Shown one piece after another: positions 25,464-35,746 of a DNA stretch of 64,000 nt; the stretch's first letter is position 1; the number at the start of each line of letters is the position of its first letter. Origin of the DNA: Saccharum officinarum (Eukaryota > Streptophyta > Magnoliopsida > Poales > Poaceae); the NCBI GenBank assembly GCA_020631735.1, contig CM036197.1:49771880-49835879 (forward strand), in the 5' to 3' direction. Below the pieces are notes generated by a model that was not told the DNA's origin, ran no database searches, and worked only from the letters and a program-made list of their open reading frames with translations. The position numbers were made by a program, and so were the translations under genes.

Positions 25464-25637
25464 TCTTGTTGACTGTAGGACGCAAGCCTAGTTAGGAATG
25501 GTCGATTTAGTATCATCTTTACACTATTTTTATGCTCACTATCTTGCTCTTGTTATTTGATAAATTTTTATGCTTCTTATGTCACATTCTATTACGAAAT
25601 TTTGCCTCTATTCTAACTTCATCTAAAAATTCTGTAG

Positions 25638-26492
25638 ATGGCCCGTGACCGTAAGACTGCCCGCATTAGCTCTGGAGGATACTACCCACCTCGTGCCCTG
25701 CATGCAACTGAAGAGCCACAAGAGCCAGAACCTCAGGAACAGGAGCAGACTCCTGTAACACCAGTCCAAGCACCAGTACCTCCCCAGGAAGAGCCTGAGT
25801 CTGAAGAAGATCCAGAAATCGTCAAGATTGAAGATGATGAAGAGGAAGCTAATGGAGGAGTACAACCCCCGCCTCCATCACATGAAGTTTCTGAAGATAT
25901 GCCACCTGCTCCAATGGGGTGGACTGTGAGGATCTACCACAGGAATGGAGGGAATGCTGTCTCTCATCTTCGCCTGGTGGGGATGCTCACTGCTTACTTC
26001 GCTGATTGGCATCCAGCTGTGGAGTACGTCTGCTGGGAGTACACTCATCCTCTGGAGGACACGTACTGGAAGGCAAGGGCAAGCATCTTTGCCCATAAGG
26101 AAGACAAGGGGGCATATCAGCTGGACAGGATGTTCTCTCACGTGGGGCATCGAGCTACTATAGAGGATAGCATTGAAGATGCTGCTTTTGAAGCATGTAT
26201 GGGTCTCCGCTATCTTCGCTTTAACCTTATGAAGCATGACATGCATCGTTTCTTTCCTCGTGCACACCCCGAACTTGGATGGGCTATGACAGATCCAGTG
26301 CAGCTAGAGCCACTACCTCGGGTGATGGTGAACTTTGTCTATGATATGATGGATAGGAAGCTGCAGTTAGAAGAGATGGTGAAGGCACAAGGGAAGACTA
26401 TCAAGAGGTGCCAAGCAACCATTGATGAGCTCCGAGCAAACCAAGGCATGCCCAAGATTTATGAGACATTAGAGCATGAGCCACTTCCTTAG
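25638..26492 (+). CDS. Element C orf0 (extra ORF upstream of gag)
   Basis: 284 aa, intact. The start ATG 25638 directly follows ...AAATTCTGTAG, a good 3' splice-acceptor context. Residues 1-16 (MARDRKTARISSGGYY) resemble the histone H3 tail in spacing (A-R...T-A-R-x-S-x-G-G), but K4 and K9 are replaced by R and I. Residues 25-92 are Pro/Glu-rich and acidic. Residues about 93-235 form the domain shared with orf0 of E1 and D: HPAVEY at 124-129, a small-residue helix around 180-190, and HRFFP at 201-205. Residues about 238-270 look coiled-coil. No catalytic motif is recognised. Extra ORFs at this position are known in some grass Gypsy elements, with unknown function. The position suggests expression from its own spliced mRNA. 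Confidence 0.85.
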   Translation: MARDRKTARISSGGYYPPRALHATEEPQEPEPQEQEQTPVTPVQAPVPPQEEPESEEDPEIVKIEDDEEEANGGVQPPPPSHEVSEDMPPAPMGWTVRIYHRNGGNAVSHLRLVGMLTAYFADWHPAVEYVCWEYTHPLEDTYWKARASIFAHKEDKGAYQLDRMFSHVGHRATIEDSIEDAAFEACMGLRYLRFNLMKHDMHRFFPRAHPELGWAMTDPVQLEPLPRVMVNFVYDMMDRKLQLEEMVKAQGKTIKRCQATIDELRANQGMPKIYETLEHEPLP

Positions 26493-27184
26493 GAAGTAGG
26501 AGTCCTTTATGTAATAAGAACGTTCTTAGTAACGTCAGTTGAGTCAGTCGGGTCTGTCGTGTGGTTTGAACCTTGGTGTGTTAGTTGCTTTATTATTATG
26601 CTTATGTGTGAGTTGGATCTTTGTTTGAGTGTCGGGACTTGTAGGCATGTCTACAAGTTCCATTCTTAAGAATAATAAGTTTAATAGACAAGGAATAATA
26701 GTTCGGTTTGATATTATCACGTTTCTGTCCTTACTGTTTCCTGGAGCAGTCTTCAATGTTTCTGCTATAGATTAAAAACGGTTCGTGCAACATTTATGAA
26801 ATTTTTATGAGAGAAACTAGACTCAAGCATCTTTCAAATGCCACTGGAATCACCTTTTTATCTGATCTGGTTCGAGAGATATAATTTTTATAAGTTAAAG
26901 TTTCTGCACAGACTGGAATCTGGAACAGTTTCTGTTACGCCTTATTTTTCATAGACTTAATGACAGAATTTGATCTTGAGGTCTGAATAGAAATTGTGGA
27001 TAATTTCATAAGCTTTCCAACCACGTAAGGCACGCCTCTTTTGGATTTCTGTAGCTAGAGATATGATTGAAATACTGAACTGTCAACATTGCTACTCGTC
27101 CAGAAAACTTCCAGATCTCCTTCTTAACCTTATAAGTGGTTGAAATCATGGAATTCTTAAAGTTTGCATGTTTATGAGTGGCAG
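26493..27184 (+). other. Intron-like spacer between orf0 and gag of element C
   Basis: 692 bp, AT-rich, without coding signal, ending in GAGTGGCAG immediately before the gag ATG. This fits an intron 3' end. Confidence 0.5.
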
Positions 27185-30100
27185 ATGGCCGGAAGAGGAA
27201 GAGGCAGAGGTCGTGGAAACATTCCCCCAAATCCACCACCACCACCGCCACCAACTATTGAGCAACTGTTGGCGGTACAGACGCAGTTGATGCAGCAACT
27301 AGTGCAAAATCAGCAAAATCAGCCAGTTATTGGGGCTCAACCACGTGATAAGCGTGGTGAGTTTTTGAAAGGTCGTCCCCCAGTGTTCACACATGCTGCT
27401 GATCCTTTGGAGGCCGATGATTGGCTTCGTGCTGTGGAGAAACAACTCATTATTGCCCAATGTGATGACCGACAGAAGGTGTTGTTTGCTTCTGGGCAAC
27501 TTCAGGGAGAAGCTCAGGATTGGTGGGAGTCATATGAGTATGGTCGTCCTGCCAATGCTCCTGCAGTCACCTGGCAGGAGTTTAGGGAGAACTTCAGGGC
27601 TTACCATATACCTGAAGGAATGATAGAGTTGAAGGCGGAGGAATTCAGGAACCTGACCCAAGGGTCAATGACTGTAGCTGAGTACCGTGACAAGTTTGCT
27701 CAATTGTCACGATATGCTCCACATGAGGTGGCCAATGACAATGATAAGCAGCGCCGCTTCTTGAAGGGATTATATGATGGACTACAGTTGCAGTTGATGT
27801 CCAATACCTACCCTAATTTTCAGATGCTTGTAAACCGCGCTATTGTGGTGGATAGTAAGCGCAAGGAAATGGATGCAAAGAGGAAGAGGTTACAGGGACA
27901 AGCCTCTAATAGCAACACCCGTTTGCGTACTGGTTTTCAGCAGAATACTCAGCAGAGGCCTCCCTCTGGACAGTGGAATCGTGGTCAGGCCCCATTCCGT
28001 GGACAGTTTCCGCAACGTCCCCCATTCCAGCCACAGAATAGCAACCAACGTCCACCGCAGCAGCAAGGAAATCAAGCACAGCGTCAGGGTCCTTCCAATA
28101 ACACTCCTATGAAGACTAGTGCTCCCAATACTCCCAACAAGTGTTTCCGATGTGGAAAAGAAGGTCACTTGTCTTACAATTGCCCGGAGAAGCTTAACCA
28201 GCAGACTCCCCAGAGACAGAGCAGCCACCAGAAGACCGCACCTAACTCAGGAAGGGTGAATCACTTGTCTCAGGAAACTGCAGTGGAGGAGCCAGAAGTT
28301 ATGCTTGGTACGTTCGATGTCCACTCTACTCCCGCCACTGTTCTTTTTGATTCTGGAGCATCACATTCTTTCATATCGCAATCATTTGTTAAGATACATA
28401 GAATCCATTTGTGTGCCATGAAGAATCCTATCTTAGTAAACTCACCTGGTGGAAGCATGCCAGCATCTTATCGCTGTCTTCCTATTAGTCTCAACTTAAG
28501 GGGGGTAGAGTTTACAGTTAGCCCTATAGTATTGAGAACAGCTGGGATTGATCTTATATTGGGAATGGATTGGATGATGCAACAACAAGCAGAGATTCAG
28601 TGTAAGGATAAATCAGTTGTACTGACAACACCAAAGGGTGATAGAATCAAGGTTGAAGTAAAAGTGCAAAAACAAGAGACTGCTACAGTGAACCAGCTTA
28701 ATGATGGTGCCAACCAGGAAGATCCAGTTGTGGAGGAGTTCCCAGATGTGTTTCCAGAGGAATTGCCAGGTATGCCACCAGACCGTGACATTGAATTTAT
28801 TATTGAATTATTACCTGGAACTGCACCTATAGCTAAGCGTCCATATAGAATGGGAGTAAATGAATTAGAAGAACTTAAGAAACAAATTAAGGAGTTACAG
28901 GATAAGGGTTTTATTCGTCCTAGTTCTTCACCATGGGGAGCACCAGTGATTTTTGTGGATAAGAAAGATGGAACTCAGAGGATGTGTGTAGATTATCGGT
29001 CTCTTAATGAGGTTACTATTAAGAACAAGTACCCATTGCCTAGGATTGATGACCTGTTTGATCAGTTGAGAGGAGCTTGTGTATTTTCCAAGATTGATCT
29101 TCGTTCTGGATATCATCAATTGAAGATTCGTGCTAGTGATGTACCAAAGACAGCTTTTACCACACGGTATGGGTTATATGAGTATACAGTGATGTCTTTT
29201 GGTCTGACTAATGCCCCTGCATACTTTATGTATTTGATGAATAAGGTATTCATGGAATATCTGGACAAGTTTGTAGTGGTATTCATCGATGATATTCTAG
29301 TATTTTCCAAGACTGAGGAAGAACATGCTGAACATTTGAGGTTGGTCTTGCAGAAGCTCAGAGAACACCAACTTTATGCAAAGAGGAGTAAATGTGAGTT
29401 TTGGTTGAAGGAAGTTTCTTTTCTGGGTCACATTGTCTCTAATGGAGGAATATCAGTAGATCCTGGCAAGGTGAAAGATGTATTGGATTGGAAACCACCC
29501 ATCAATGTGAGTGAGATCCGTAGCTTCTTGGGATTAGCTGGTTATTATAGAAGATTTATAGAGGGATTTTCAAAGCTTGCAAAACCAATGACTGCATTAT
29601 TGGAGAAGAATGCCAAGTTTGTGTGGTCCGAGAAGTGTCAGGCCAATTTTGAGGAACTAAAGAAGAGATTGACGACTGCACCCGTCATAGTTTTGCCAGA
29701 TCTGAGTAAACCTTTCTCTATCTATTGTGATGCATCTCGATTGGGTTTGGGATGTGTACTGATGCAAGAAGGTAGAGTTGTGGCATATGCATCGAGGCAG
29801 TTGAGGAAGCATGAGTTAAATTACCCTACTCATGATTTGGAATTAGCTGCAGTAGTTCATGCATTAAAGATATGGAGACATTATTTGATTGGACACAAGA
29901 GTGATATATACACTGATCACAAGAGTCTAAGGTATATCTTCACTCAAACGGATCTGAACTTGAGGCAGCGTAGATGGTTGGAGTTGATAAAAGACTATGA
30001 TCTAGAGGTGCATTATCATCCAGGAAAGGCCAACGTTGTTGCTGATGCTCTTAGTAGGAAAAGTTATGCAAATGAAATACAAGTAATGCCTATGCCAAAG

Positions 30101-31603
30101 GAATTGTGTGCCGAGTGCAAGCATCTGAATTTAGGATTTACTATCAATGCAGTGGAATTAGTATTAGAGCCTACTCTAGAGCAAGAGATCCGTAAAGGTC
30201 AGCAGAAGGATGAAAAGTTGAGAGAGATAGCTGAAAACATAGCGAAAGGTAAATCTCCAGGATTCTGTAAGGATGATAATGGTACGCTATGGTTTGGAAA
30301 AAGGCTGTGTGTGCCCGAAGATAAGGATATCAGAATGGCAATTCTGCGTGAAGCTCATGAGTCAGCTTATTCCATACATCCGGGGAGTACTAAGATGTAC
30401 TTGGATCTGAGAGAGAAATATTGGTGGTATGGTTTAAAGAGAGATGTTGCTGAATATGTTGCTTTGTGTGACACTTGTCAAAGGGTGAAAGCGGAACATC
30501 AGAGACCTGCAGGATTGTTACAGCCTATGCAGATACCCGAGTGGAAATGGGAAGAGGTTGGTATGGATTTTATAGTTGGGTTGCCACGGACTCAAAGAGG
30601 ATATGATTCAATTTGGGTGTTAGTGGATCGTCTGACTAAGGTTGCTCATTTTCTGCCTGTGAAGACTACATACAGCAGTGCGAAGTTGGCAGAATTGTAT
30701 ATGGAAAGAATAGTGAGTCTACACGGAGTACCTAAAAAGATTGTGTCTGATCGAGGTACTCAGTTTACATCTCATTATTGGCAAAAGATACATGAATCAT
30801 TGGGAACCAAATTAAATTTTAGTACAGCTTATCATCCTCAGACAGATGGTCAAACGGAGAGAATTAATCAGATATTGGAAGATATGTTGAGAGCTTGTGC
30901 TTTACAATATGGTACTAGTTGGGATAAGAGTTTGCCTTACGCAGAGTTCTCTTATAACAATAGTTATCAAAAGAGTCTTCAAATGGCACCGTTTGAGGCT
31001 CTGTATGGACGAAAGTGTAGGACCCCGTTGTTCTGGAATCAGACAGGGGAGAGTCAAGTGTATGGGCCTGATGTATTAAAGGATGCGGAAAAGAAAGTGA
31101 GAATGATTAGAGATAATTTAAAAATAGCACAGTCCAGACAGAAAAGCTATGCTGATACTCGCAGAAGGGAGTTGACATTTGAGGTAGGGGATTATGTATA
31201 TTTGAAAGTATCACCAATGAGGAGTGTGAGAAGGTTCAACATGAAAGGTAAATTGGCACCAAGATATATTGGACCTTTCAAGATTTTAGAGAGACGTGGT
31301 GAAGTGGCATATCAGTTGGAATTACCTGAAAGTTTGGCAGGTGTACATGATGTGTTCCATGTGTCTCAATTGAAGAAATGTTTACGAGTACCAGAGGAGC
31401 AGATTCCATTAGAGGAACTCACTGTTAAGGAGGATCTTACATATGAAGAGTTTCCGGTTAAAATTTTAGAGACTGCGGACAGAGTCACAAGAAGTAGAAC
31501 AATCAAAATGTGTAAAGTACAATGGAATCGGTACACAACAGAAGAGGCTACTTGGGAACGAGAAGAGGATCTGAGAAAAACCTACCCGCAATTGTTTGAG
31601 TAA
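27185..31603 (+). CDS. Element C gag-pol polyprotein
   Basis: 1472 aa from ATG 27185. An in-frame ATG seven codons upstream (27164) exists, but 27185 follows GTGGCAG and begins with an RG-rich tail and a proline run typical of gag. Domains in order: gag with [12 protein letters not shown] helices; zinc knuckle [14 protein letters not shown] (320-333); protease DSGAS (Asp 389); RT with FIDD (D702, D703); RNase H with YCDAS (Asp 849); integrase HHCC finger (about 1058-1103) and catalytic D1128, D1189, E1225, giving the exact D-x35-E spacing; GPY-type module; and a C-terminal chromodomain-like module (about 1423-1472, ending [20 protein letters not shown]). No stop or frameshift. It would form virus-like particles, copy the element's RNA and integrate it. 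In chromoviruses the chromodomain directs insertion to heterochromatin. Confidence 0.95.
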   Translation: MAGRGRGRGRGNIPPNPPPPPPPTIEQLLAVQTQLMQQLVQNQQNQPVIGAQPRDKRGEFLKGRPPVFTHAADPLEADDWLRAVEKQLIIAQCDDRQKVLFASGQLQGEAQDWWESYEYGRPANAPAVTWQEFRENFRAYHIPEGMIELKAEEFRNLTQGSMTVAEYRDKFAQLSRYAPHEVANDNDKQRRFLKGLYDGLQLQLMSNTYPNFQMLVNRAIVVDSKRKEMDAKRKRLQGQASNSNTRLRTGFQQNTQQRPPSGQWNRGQAPFRGQFPQRPPFQPQNSNQRPPQQQGNQAQRQGPSNNTPMKTSAPNTPNKCFRCGKEGHLSYNCPEKLNQQTPQRQSSHQKTAPNSGRVNHLSQETAVEEPEVMLGTFDVHSTPATVLFDSGASHSFISQSFVKIHRIHLCAMKNPILVNSPGGSMPASYRCLPISLNLRGVEFTVSPIVLRTAGIDLILGMDWMMQQQAEIQCKDKSVVLTTPKGDRIKVEVKVQKQETATVNQLNDGANQEDPVVEEFPDVFPEELPGMPPDRDIEFIIELLPGTAPIAKRPYRMGVNELEELKKQIKELQDKGFIRPSSSPWGAPVIFVDKKDGTQRMCVDYRSLNEVTIKNKYPLPRIDDLFDQLRGACVFSKIDLRSGYHQLKIRASDVPKTAFTTRYGLYEYTVMSFGLTNAPAYFMYLMNKVFMEYLDKFVVVFIDDILVFSKTEEEHAEHLRLVLQKLREHQLYAKRSKCEFWLKEVSFLGHIVSNGGISVDPGKVKDVLDWKPPINVSEIRSFLGLAGYYRRFIEGFSKLAKPMTALLEKNAKFVWSEKCQANFEELKKRLTTAPVIVLPDLSKPFSIYCDASRLGLGCVLMQEGRVVAYASRQLRKHELNYPTHDLELAAVVHALKIWRHYLIGHKSDIYTDHKSLRYIFTQTDLNLRQRRWLELIKDYDLEVHYHPGKANVVADALSRKSYANEIQVMPMPKELCAECKHLNLGFTINAVELVLEPTLEQEIRKGQQKDEKLREIAENIAKGKSPGFCKDDNGTLWFGKRLCVPEDKDIRMAILREAHESAYSIHPGSTKMYLDLREKYWWYGLKRDVAEYVALCDTCQRVKAEHQRPAGLLQPMQIPEWKWEEVGMDFIVGLPRTQRGYDSIWVLVDRLTKVAHFLPVKTTYSSAKLAELYMERIVSLHGVPKKIVSDRGTQFTSHYWQKIHESLGTKLNFSTAYHPQTDGQTERINQILEDMLRACALQYGTSWDKSLPYAEFSYNNSYQKSLQMAPFEALYGRKCRTPLFWNQTGESQVYGPDVLKDAEKKVRMIRDNLKIAQSRQKSYADTRRRELTFEVGDYVYLKVSPMRSVRRFNMKGKLAPRYIGPFKILERRGEVAYQLELPESLAGVHDVFHVSQLKKCLRVPEEQIPLEELTVKEDLTYEEFPVKILETADRVTRSRTIKMCKVQWNRYTTEEATWEREEDLRKTYPQLFE

Positions 31604-31614
31604 GCATCAGTCGA

Positions 31615-31650
31615 ATCTCGGGACGAGATTCATCTTAAGGGGGGTAGAAT
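31615..31650 (+). other. Hairpin plus polypurine tract of element C
   Basis: ATCTCGGGACGAGAT (31615-31629) is followed by TTAAGGGGGGTAGAAT up to the LTR. The same hairpin precedes E1's tract. Confidence 0.85.
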
Positions 31651-34426
31651 TGTAACACCCTAAAAATTTGAAAAGAAGAAAAATAGGAAAAACATGATTT
31701 TTATATTTATTTTTGTGACGCATGCAAAATTTAGAATAGGAATAATTTTTATAAATTTAAAATCAAATATAAGGGTAGAAACATGATTGAGCATTCATGC
31801 TGCTGCATTTGAAGTTTTGTATTGAGTGGTTTCAATTAAATTCAAATTTGATTTGAAAATCATTTGAAAAAGGAATTTGAAAAATTGGAAAAGGATTTCT
31901 TATTTTCTTTCTGCTCTTGGGCCGTTTTCTCCTACCGCAACCCACGCCTCGGCCTGCTCCCCGCGCGCGGCCCGATCACTCCAGCGCCGCTTTCTCCTCC
32001 TGGGCCGAGCCCAAGTCACGGCCGACGGCCCGTCAACGCGCGCGCGCGTATGCGTTTCGCAGCGCCGCGTTTTCCGCCCTGAGCCGCTGACATGTGGGTC
32101 CCACTTGTCAGTGTCTCTTCCCATCTTTCCTTCTCCTTCCTCCGGTGCTTTCCAAAAACGGACGCCGTCGCCTTCCTCTTTCTCCGATCCGAAGCCGCCG
32201 CAAATCTCCGCGCCTTCCTTGTTTCCTCGCGCCTCCGGACTATAAAAACGGAGCCCCGCATGATTCCGCCCTCATCCCGTCTTATCGGTAGCCGATTTGG
32301 AGCTCGGGAGCTAGGTCACCGCGAGCACGAGATCCACCGTCCGCCCCTTCAAGCCGCACGCGCTCATTGTTTCATCCCCGGCCACGATTCTGCCCTAGGT
32401 GAGTTCGCGTTGAAGTTATCTACCTGCCGGTACCTTTGCTTTGTGATTTCGTGCACCACAGAGCGAGTTAGGCTCCACCCGGCCATGGCGCCGCCGCGGG
32501 AAGCTCGCCGTCGGTTGATTCCGACCGGAGCGCCGCCGGTTACTTCCTTGATCCGATCTGGACCGTCCGATTTGAATCCAACGGATGTAAATAGAAGTTA
32601 CCGGTTCGGCTGCACAAAATTGCTAAAGAGTCCCTGAAGTTTTTAAGTATAGAACCCGCAGTCCTAAAACGTAAACCTCAGAGTACGCTTTGATCGGTTG
32701 AAAACGTATTTCGTTTCGGTAAATGAAAAATACGCTTTCTGATATTTACAGTTTTGCCATTCAGATTGTTTTAGTTGTAGAATTTTCGTTTTAACTCCGA
32801 TTTGGTCCATTCAAATTTTGTTAGATTCATATTTGTGAACTCTATGTAATTATACAACTGTACAGTAGGTTTGGATTAATTTATTTACGAGTTTTATTAA
32901 AGTATTTATTCTTCTATAGGAAATCTTTGGAAATTCATAACTTTGTCGTTTTAGATCCGATTTTCGTGATCTTCGCGTCTGTGTGATCCTAGCGAGTTGT
33001 AGATTCGTTTTAAAGACTTTTTATTTTATTTTCTTACTGTTGGTGTATTGTTCTAATTATAGTCTTGTTTGTTTATGCATGATTGCCTCTGGATGTGTGT
33101 TGTTGATATTGGTTGATCGAGTATAGACGGTGAGAAATTCGTTGGAGATCAAGAGCTTTACTACGAGCAAGATCTTCAGGACCAGTTTGAGCAAGGCAAG
33201 TATAGCATGGGATTATCCTTGTTGTCCTATTCACCTTATGCAAATAATATCATTATGCATTTATTCCTTGTTAAGGATGACTTAGCGATTGATCCTTTAC
33301 CTTGGTACCCATTATATTGCATTGAGTAGTGTGGCTAGTGCTTAAACATGGACTATGATCATGTAAATTGATTAGAGGAATATGCAACAAACATTAAAAG
33401 ATGATTTTGATTAATGTTTAAAGGGGATTAGAGCATGGGGGTTACTTTTGATGCTCTAATTGCTCTCCATAAGGACTCATCTATAAGCGACAATCCGGGA
33501 TTTACAGTACAACTGTGGGGGCTATATGGCTCTGGCTTTAGTCATATAGAAGGACCTTTTCTAGCTTGTTAGAGGTATTCCTTTATGGCGTAAGAATGGC
33601 TTGACGAATCGGGTATAGTGCGGCCTCTGTCCTCATGTGTATAGGCTGCGTGTTATTGTGCCATCAGGAAGGGGGGCTCTACATCTGTTTGCCGAGTGAA
33701 ATCTAATGACCCTAACTTGTTAGACGAACCTTCAAAAGACTTCATAGTGTTTACCCTGCCTGCTCACCTTGGTAGTGTTTTGGGAGTAATTAACCCGGGC
33801 ATTTGGGTAACACGACTCACAGTGAAAGTGTACAACCTCTGCAGAGTGTAAAACTGTTATAACAGCCGTGCTCACGGTCACGAGTGGCCTTGGACCCTTA
33901 TGGAATAGTTGAATAATTGTTTATGATTATTTTTTGCTATTCATTAATCATTTCACATGGATCATATGTTTAATGTTTATATTGAGACATTTTGATGCTA
34001 TTGTTATGCTAAAATCATACTAACTAAAAGCTACATGCTGATAAACCAATGAATATGCCTTTTTGAGCCTCATGACCCCATGTTACACTTGTTGAGTACG
34101 AGATGTACTTACGCTTGTTTATTTCTTTTACTTGGATAAAATCCCGGCGGATGGGTAACAGATGGAGGTAATAGTGACTACTACGCCTACTTCCCTGAAG
34201 ATTACTAGTCTTGCTGTCAACCAGTCAATGTACCTGTGACTGGAGCTACCACGAGAGATTTTTATTTATACTTCCGCTACATTTGTGTTAAGACTATGTG
34301 TTTAAATATCGTGATGTAATAACATTTGTGATGATACTTCTGTTATAATTTGTGGACTTATGTGTGATTGATCTCTGGGCGCACATAAGGATATGCATTC
34401 CATTTGGTCGATAAATGGGTGTGACA
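31651..34426 (+). repeat. Element C 3' LTR
   Basis: 2776 bp, nearly identical to the 5' LTR, with the same TATA box and GTGAGT donor (32398/32399). Confidence 0.92.
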
Positions 34427-34723
34427 ATTAGTTGTTTTGATATTTATTATTGAGTAAGTGCAAATGATTATCTCTACTCTGCCATTGTAACTATTTATAT
34501 AGTCTCGTTTCGATTTTCCTTTTCTTGGTAAAAATTATAAATAACGATACTTAGAAAACCTAGGTGAAATGCTACAATGGGTGTATTTATCTATACGCTT
34601 TGTGGATATATACTATAATATCTTTATTTAGTTAAATGACATAAGTATAATACAACCACACTCTTGGTGTCATGTTGGGATGACAACCTAACACGAGTGA
34701 TGTTAAGAAGTGTCAACACATGT

Positions 34724-35016
34724 CAAGCTACTACAACTAATAATCATCGTCAAGTAATACTATCATATTGTCCCAACCACAAATGGAGCCATGAACAGGA
34801 GAGTTGAGTTCAGAAACCTCTGATATACGAATATATCCTTAACCAGATAATGCTGCTCTACCAATAATCCACTGCATTAGGGGGGGACTACAGAGGACTC
34901 AATGGCCTATAAAGTCACACCCACGATCTTACCATGTGACCTGAACAACTGGAGGGCATCTGCAGATATGCAAAGCATCTAAGCACCACGCTTACATAAT
35001 GCATACCACTCATCTT
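34724..35016 (-). repeat. Element A right LTR, second piece
   Basis: It resumes at the base after solo LTR B, matches about 14588-14876, and stops at the N gap. About 780 bp of the LTR is missing. Confidence 0.8.
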
Positions 35017-35116
35017 NNNNNNNNNNNNNNNNNNNNNNNNNNNNNNNNNNNNNNNNNNNNNNNNNNNNNNNNNNNNNNNNNNNNNNNNNNNNNNNNNNNN
35101 NNNNNNNNNNNNNNNN
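35017..35116. other. Assembly gap of exactly 100 N
   Basis: 100 N is the conventional placeholder for a gap of unknown size. Sequence on the two sides belongs to different elements (A's LTR versus D's gag), so the missing piece should contain the end of A's LTR and the rest of D. Confidence 0.95.
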
Positions 35117-35376
35117 AAGTCCTTGAAACTGCTGTACTGATTTGCTTCGTGCCTACCCGGGTTTATCCCCCGACGGGTGTTATCTGTGATACTGCGCAAC
35201 ACAACTTCCATATTCTGTTGCATGCTCTTCATATTACGTTGGCTTCTAAGAAATTGTGCGAAAAACTGTTCTGCAGTGTAGGGTGGAGGAGGCGGTGGTG
35301 GATCAAGGTTATCACTAGCAGCTGCACTGCCACCAGCCTCAGCGGCACCATACACGGTACGACGAGTGTTCGGCAT
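35117..35376 (-). CDS. Element D gag, N-terminal fragment
   Basis: The minus frame from ATG 35376, immediately after ATATGCAG (acceptor-like), reads MPNTRRTVYGAAEAGG and a seven-proline run. A helix (AEQFFAQFLRSQRNMKSMQ) follows, like the start of other Gypsy gag proteins. It runs without a stop for 86 codons into the N gap. The rest of gag-pol is not in the sequence. Confidence 0.6.
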
Positions 35377-35746
35377 CTGCATATTTCAGCAACAGTAATT
35401 ATTAGGTGATGTTGTAGGAATTGCGACCGAATGAAAAATCATGCCGAACTCAATTTACTAGAGAGAATAATTTCATACAATAAAATAGGGGCACAATAAG
35501 TCATTCCAATTAACATGACATCACTAATTAGATTACTTAAAGTGCACACATCGTGTCCATTACAACCAAGTTGCCAGCATACATACACTGGACTTTTTGA
35601 CGTTCGGATACCGCCACAAACACATCCAAGCTTTCCAACATTACATCAAAGCCTTAGTCTTTCTACTCATTATTACATGCCCAACGTGCCAACAAAGCAA
35701 AAGATCATGTAGAGGGAACCTAGTAGCTAGCGCAACAACTACTAGC
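35377..35746 (-). other. Spacer between gag and orf0 of element D
   Basis: 370 bp of AT-rich DNA without coding signal, in the same place as the intron-like spacer of element C. Confidence 0.45.

Larger units (their letters stand above)
22670..34426 (+). mobile_element. Intact chromodomain Gypsy element C (Tekay/Del-like)
   Basis: The LTRs (22670-25448 and 31651-34426) both start TGTAACACCCT and end GGGTGTGACA. They flank a primer-binding site, an extra ORF, an uninterrupted gag-pol and a polypurine tract. The perfect 5-bp target duplication ATTAG lies at 22665-22669 and 34427-34431. The LTRs differ by roughly eight substitutions and a similar number of short indels over 2.78 kb, many in homopolymers, so insertion was recent. 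All catalytic residues I can check are present, so the copy looks potentially autonomous. The C-terminal chromodomain-like module and overall order place it among plant chromoviruses. Confidence 0.92.
21440..34718 (+). mobile_element. Solo LTR B, split by element C
   Basis: It starts TGTTGAC at 21440 and ends GTCAACA at 34718. It is flanked by the perfect 5-bp duplication CATGT (21435-21439 and 34719-34723). Without element C it is about 1.5 kb and has no internal region, so it is a solo LTR left by recombination. A TATA box CTATATAAA lies at 21872-21880. Blocks such as GGTCGGTTTGATCCAA and GCGTGGTGCTTAGAT match element A's LTR in the opposite orientation, so it is a related family inserted head-on into A's LTR. 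Confidence 0.8.
13998..35016 (-). mobile_element. Gypsy element A, minus orientation, host of the nested insertions
   Basis: The left LTR (13998-15660) and right LTR (20849-21439 continuing at 34724-35016) are the same sequence in the same orientation. Both start TGTTGACA on the plus strand. On the minus strand the order is: right LTR, primer-binding site, gag, zinc knuckle, two protease-like modules, long non-coding stretch, polypurine tract, left LTR. No RT, RNase H or integrase is found, so it is non-autonomous or deleted. The right LTR runs into the N gap before its end. It is interrupted at 21440-34718 by solo LTR B, which contains element C. Confidence 0.85.

Noticed and set aside
27185..27220. 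Gag of element C starts [11 protein letters not shown], similar to the MAGRGK start of plant H2A
   Set aside because: Simple RG repeats are common in RNA-binding gag tails. The match is only a few residues and low complexity, unlike the D orf0 case.
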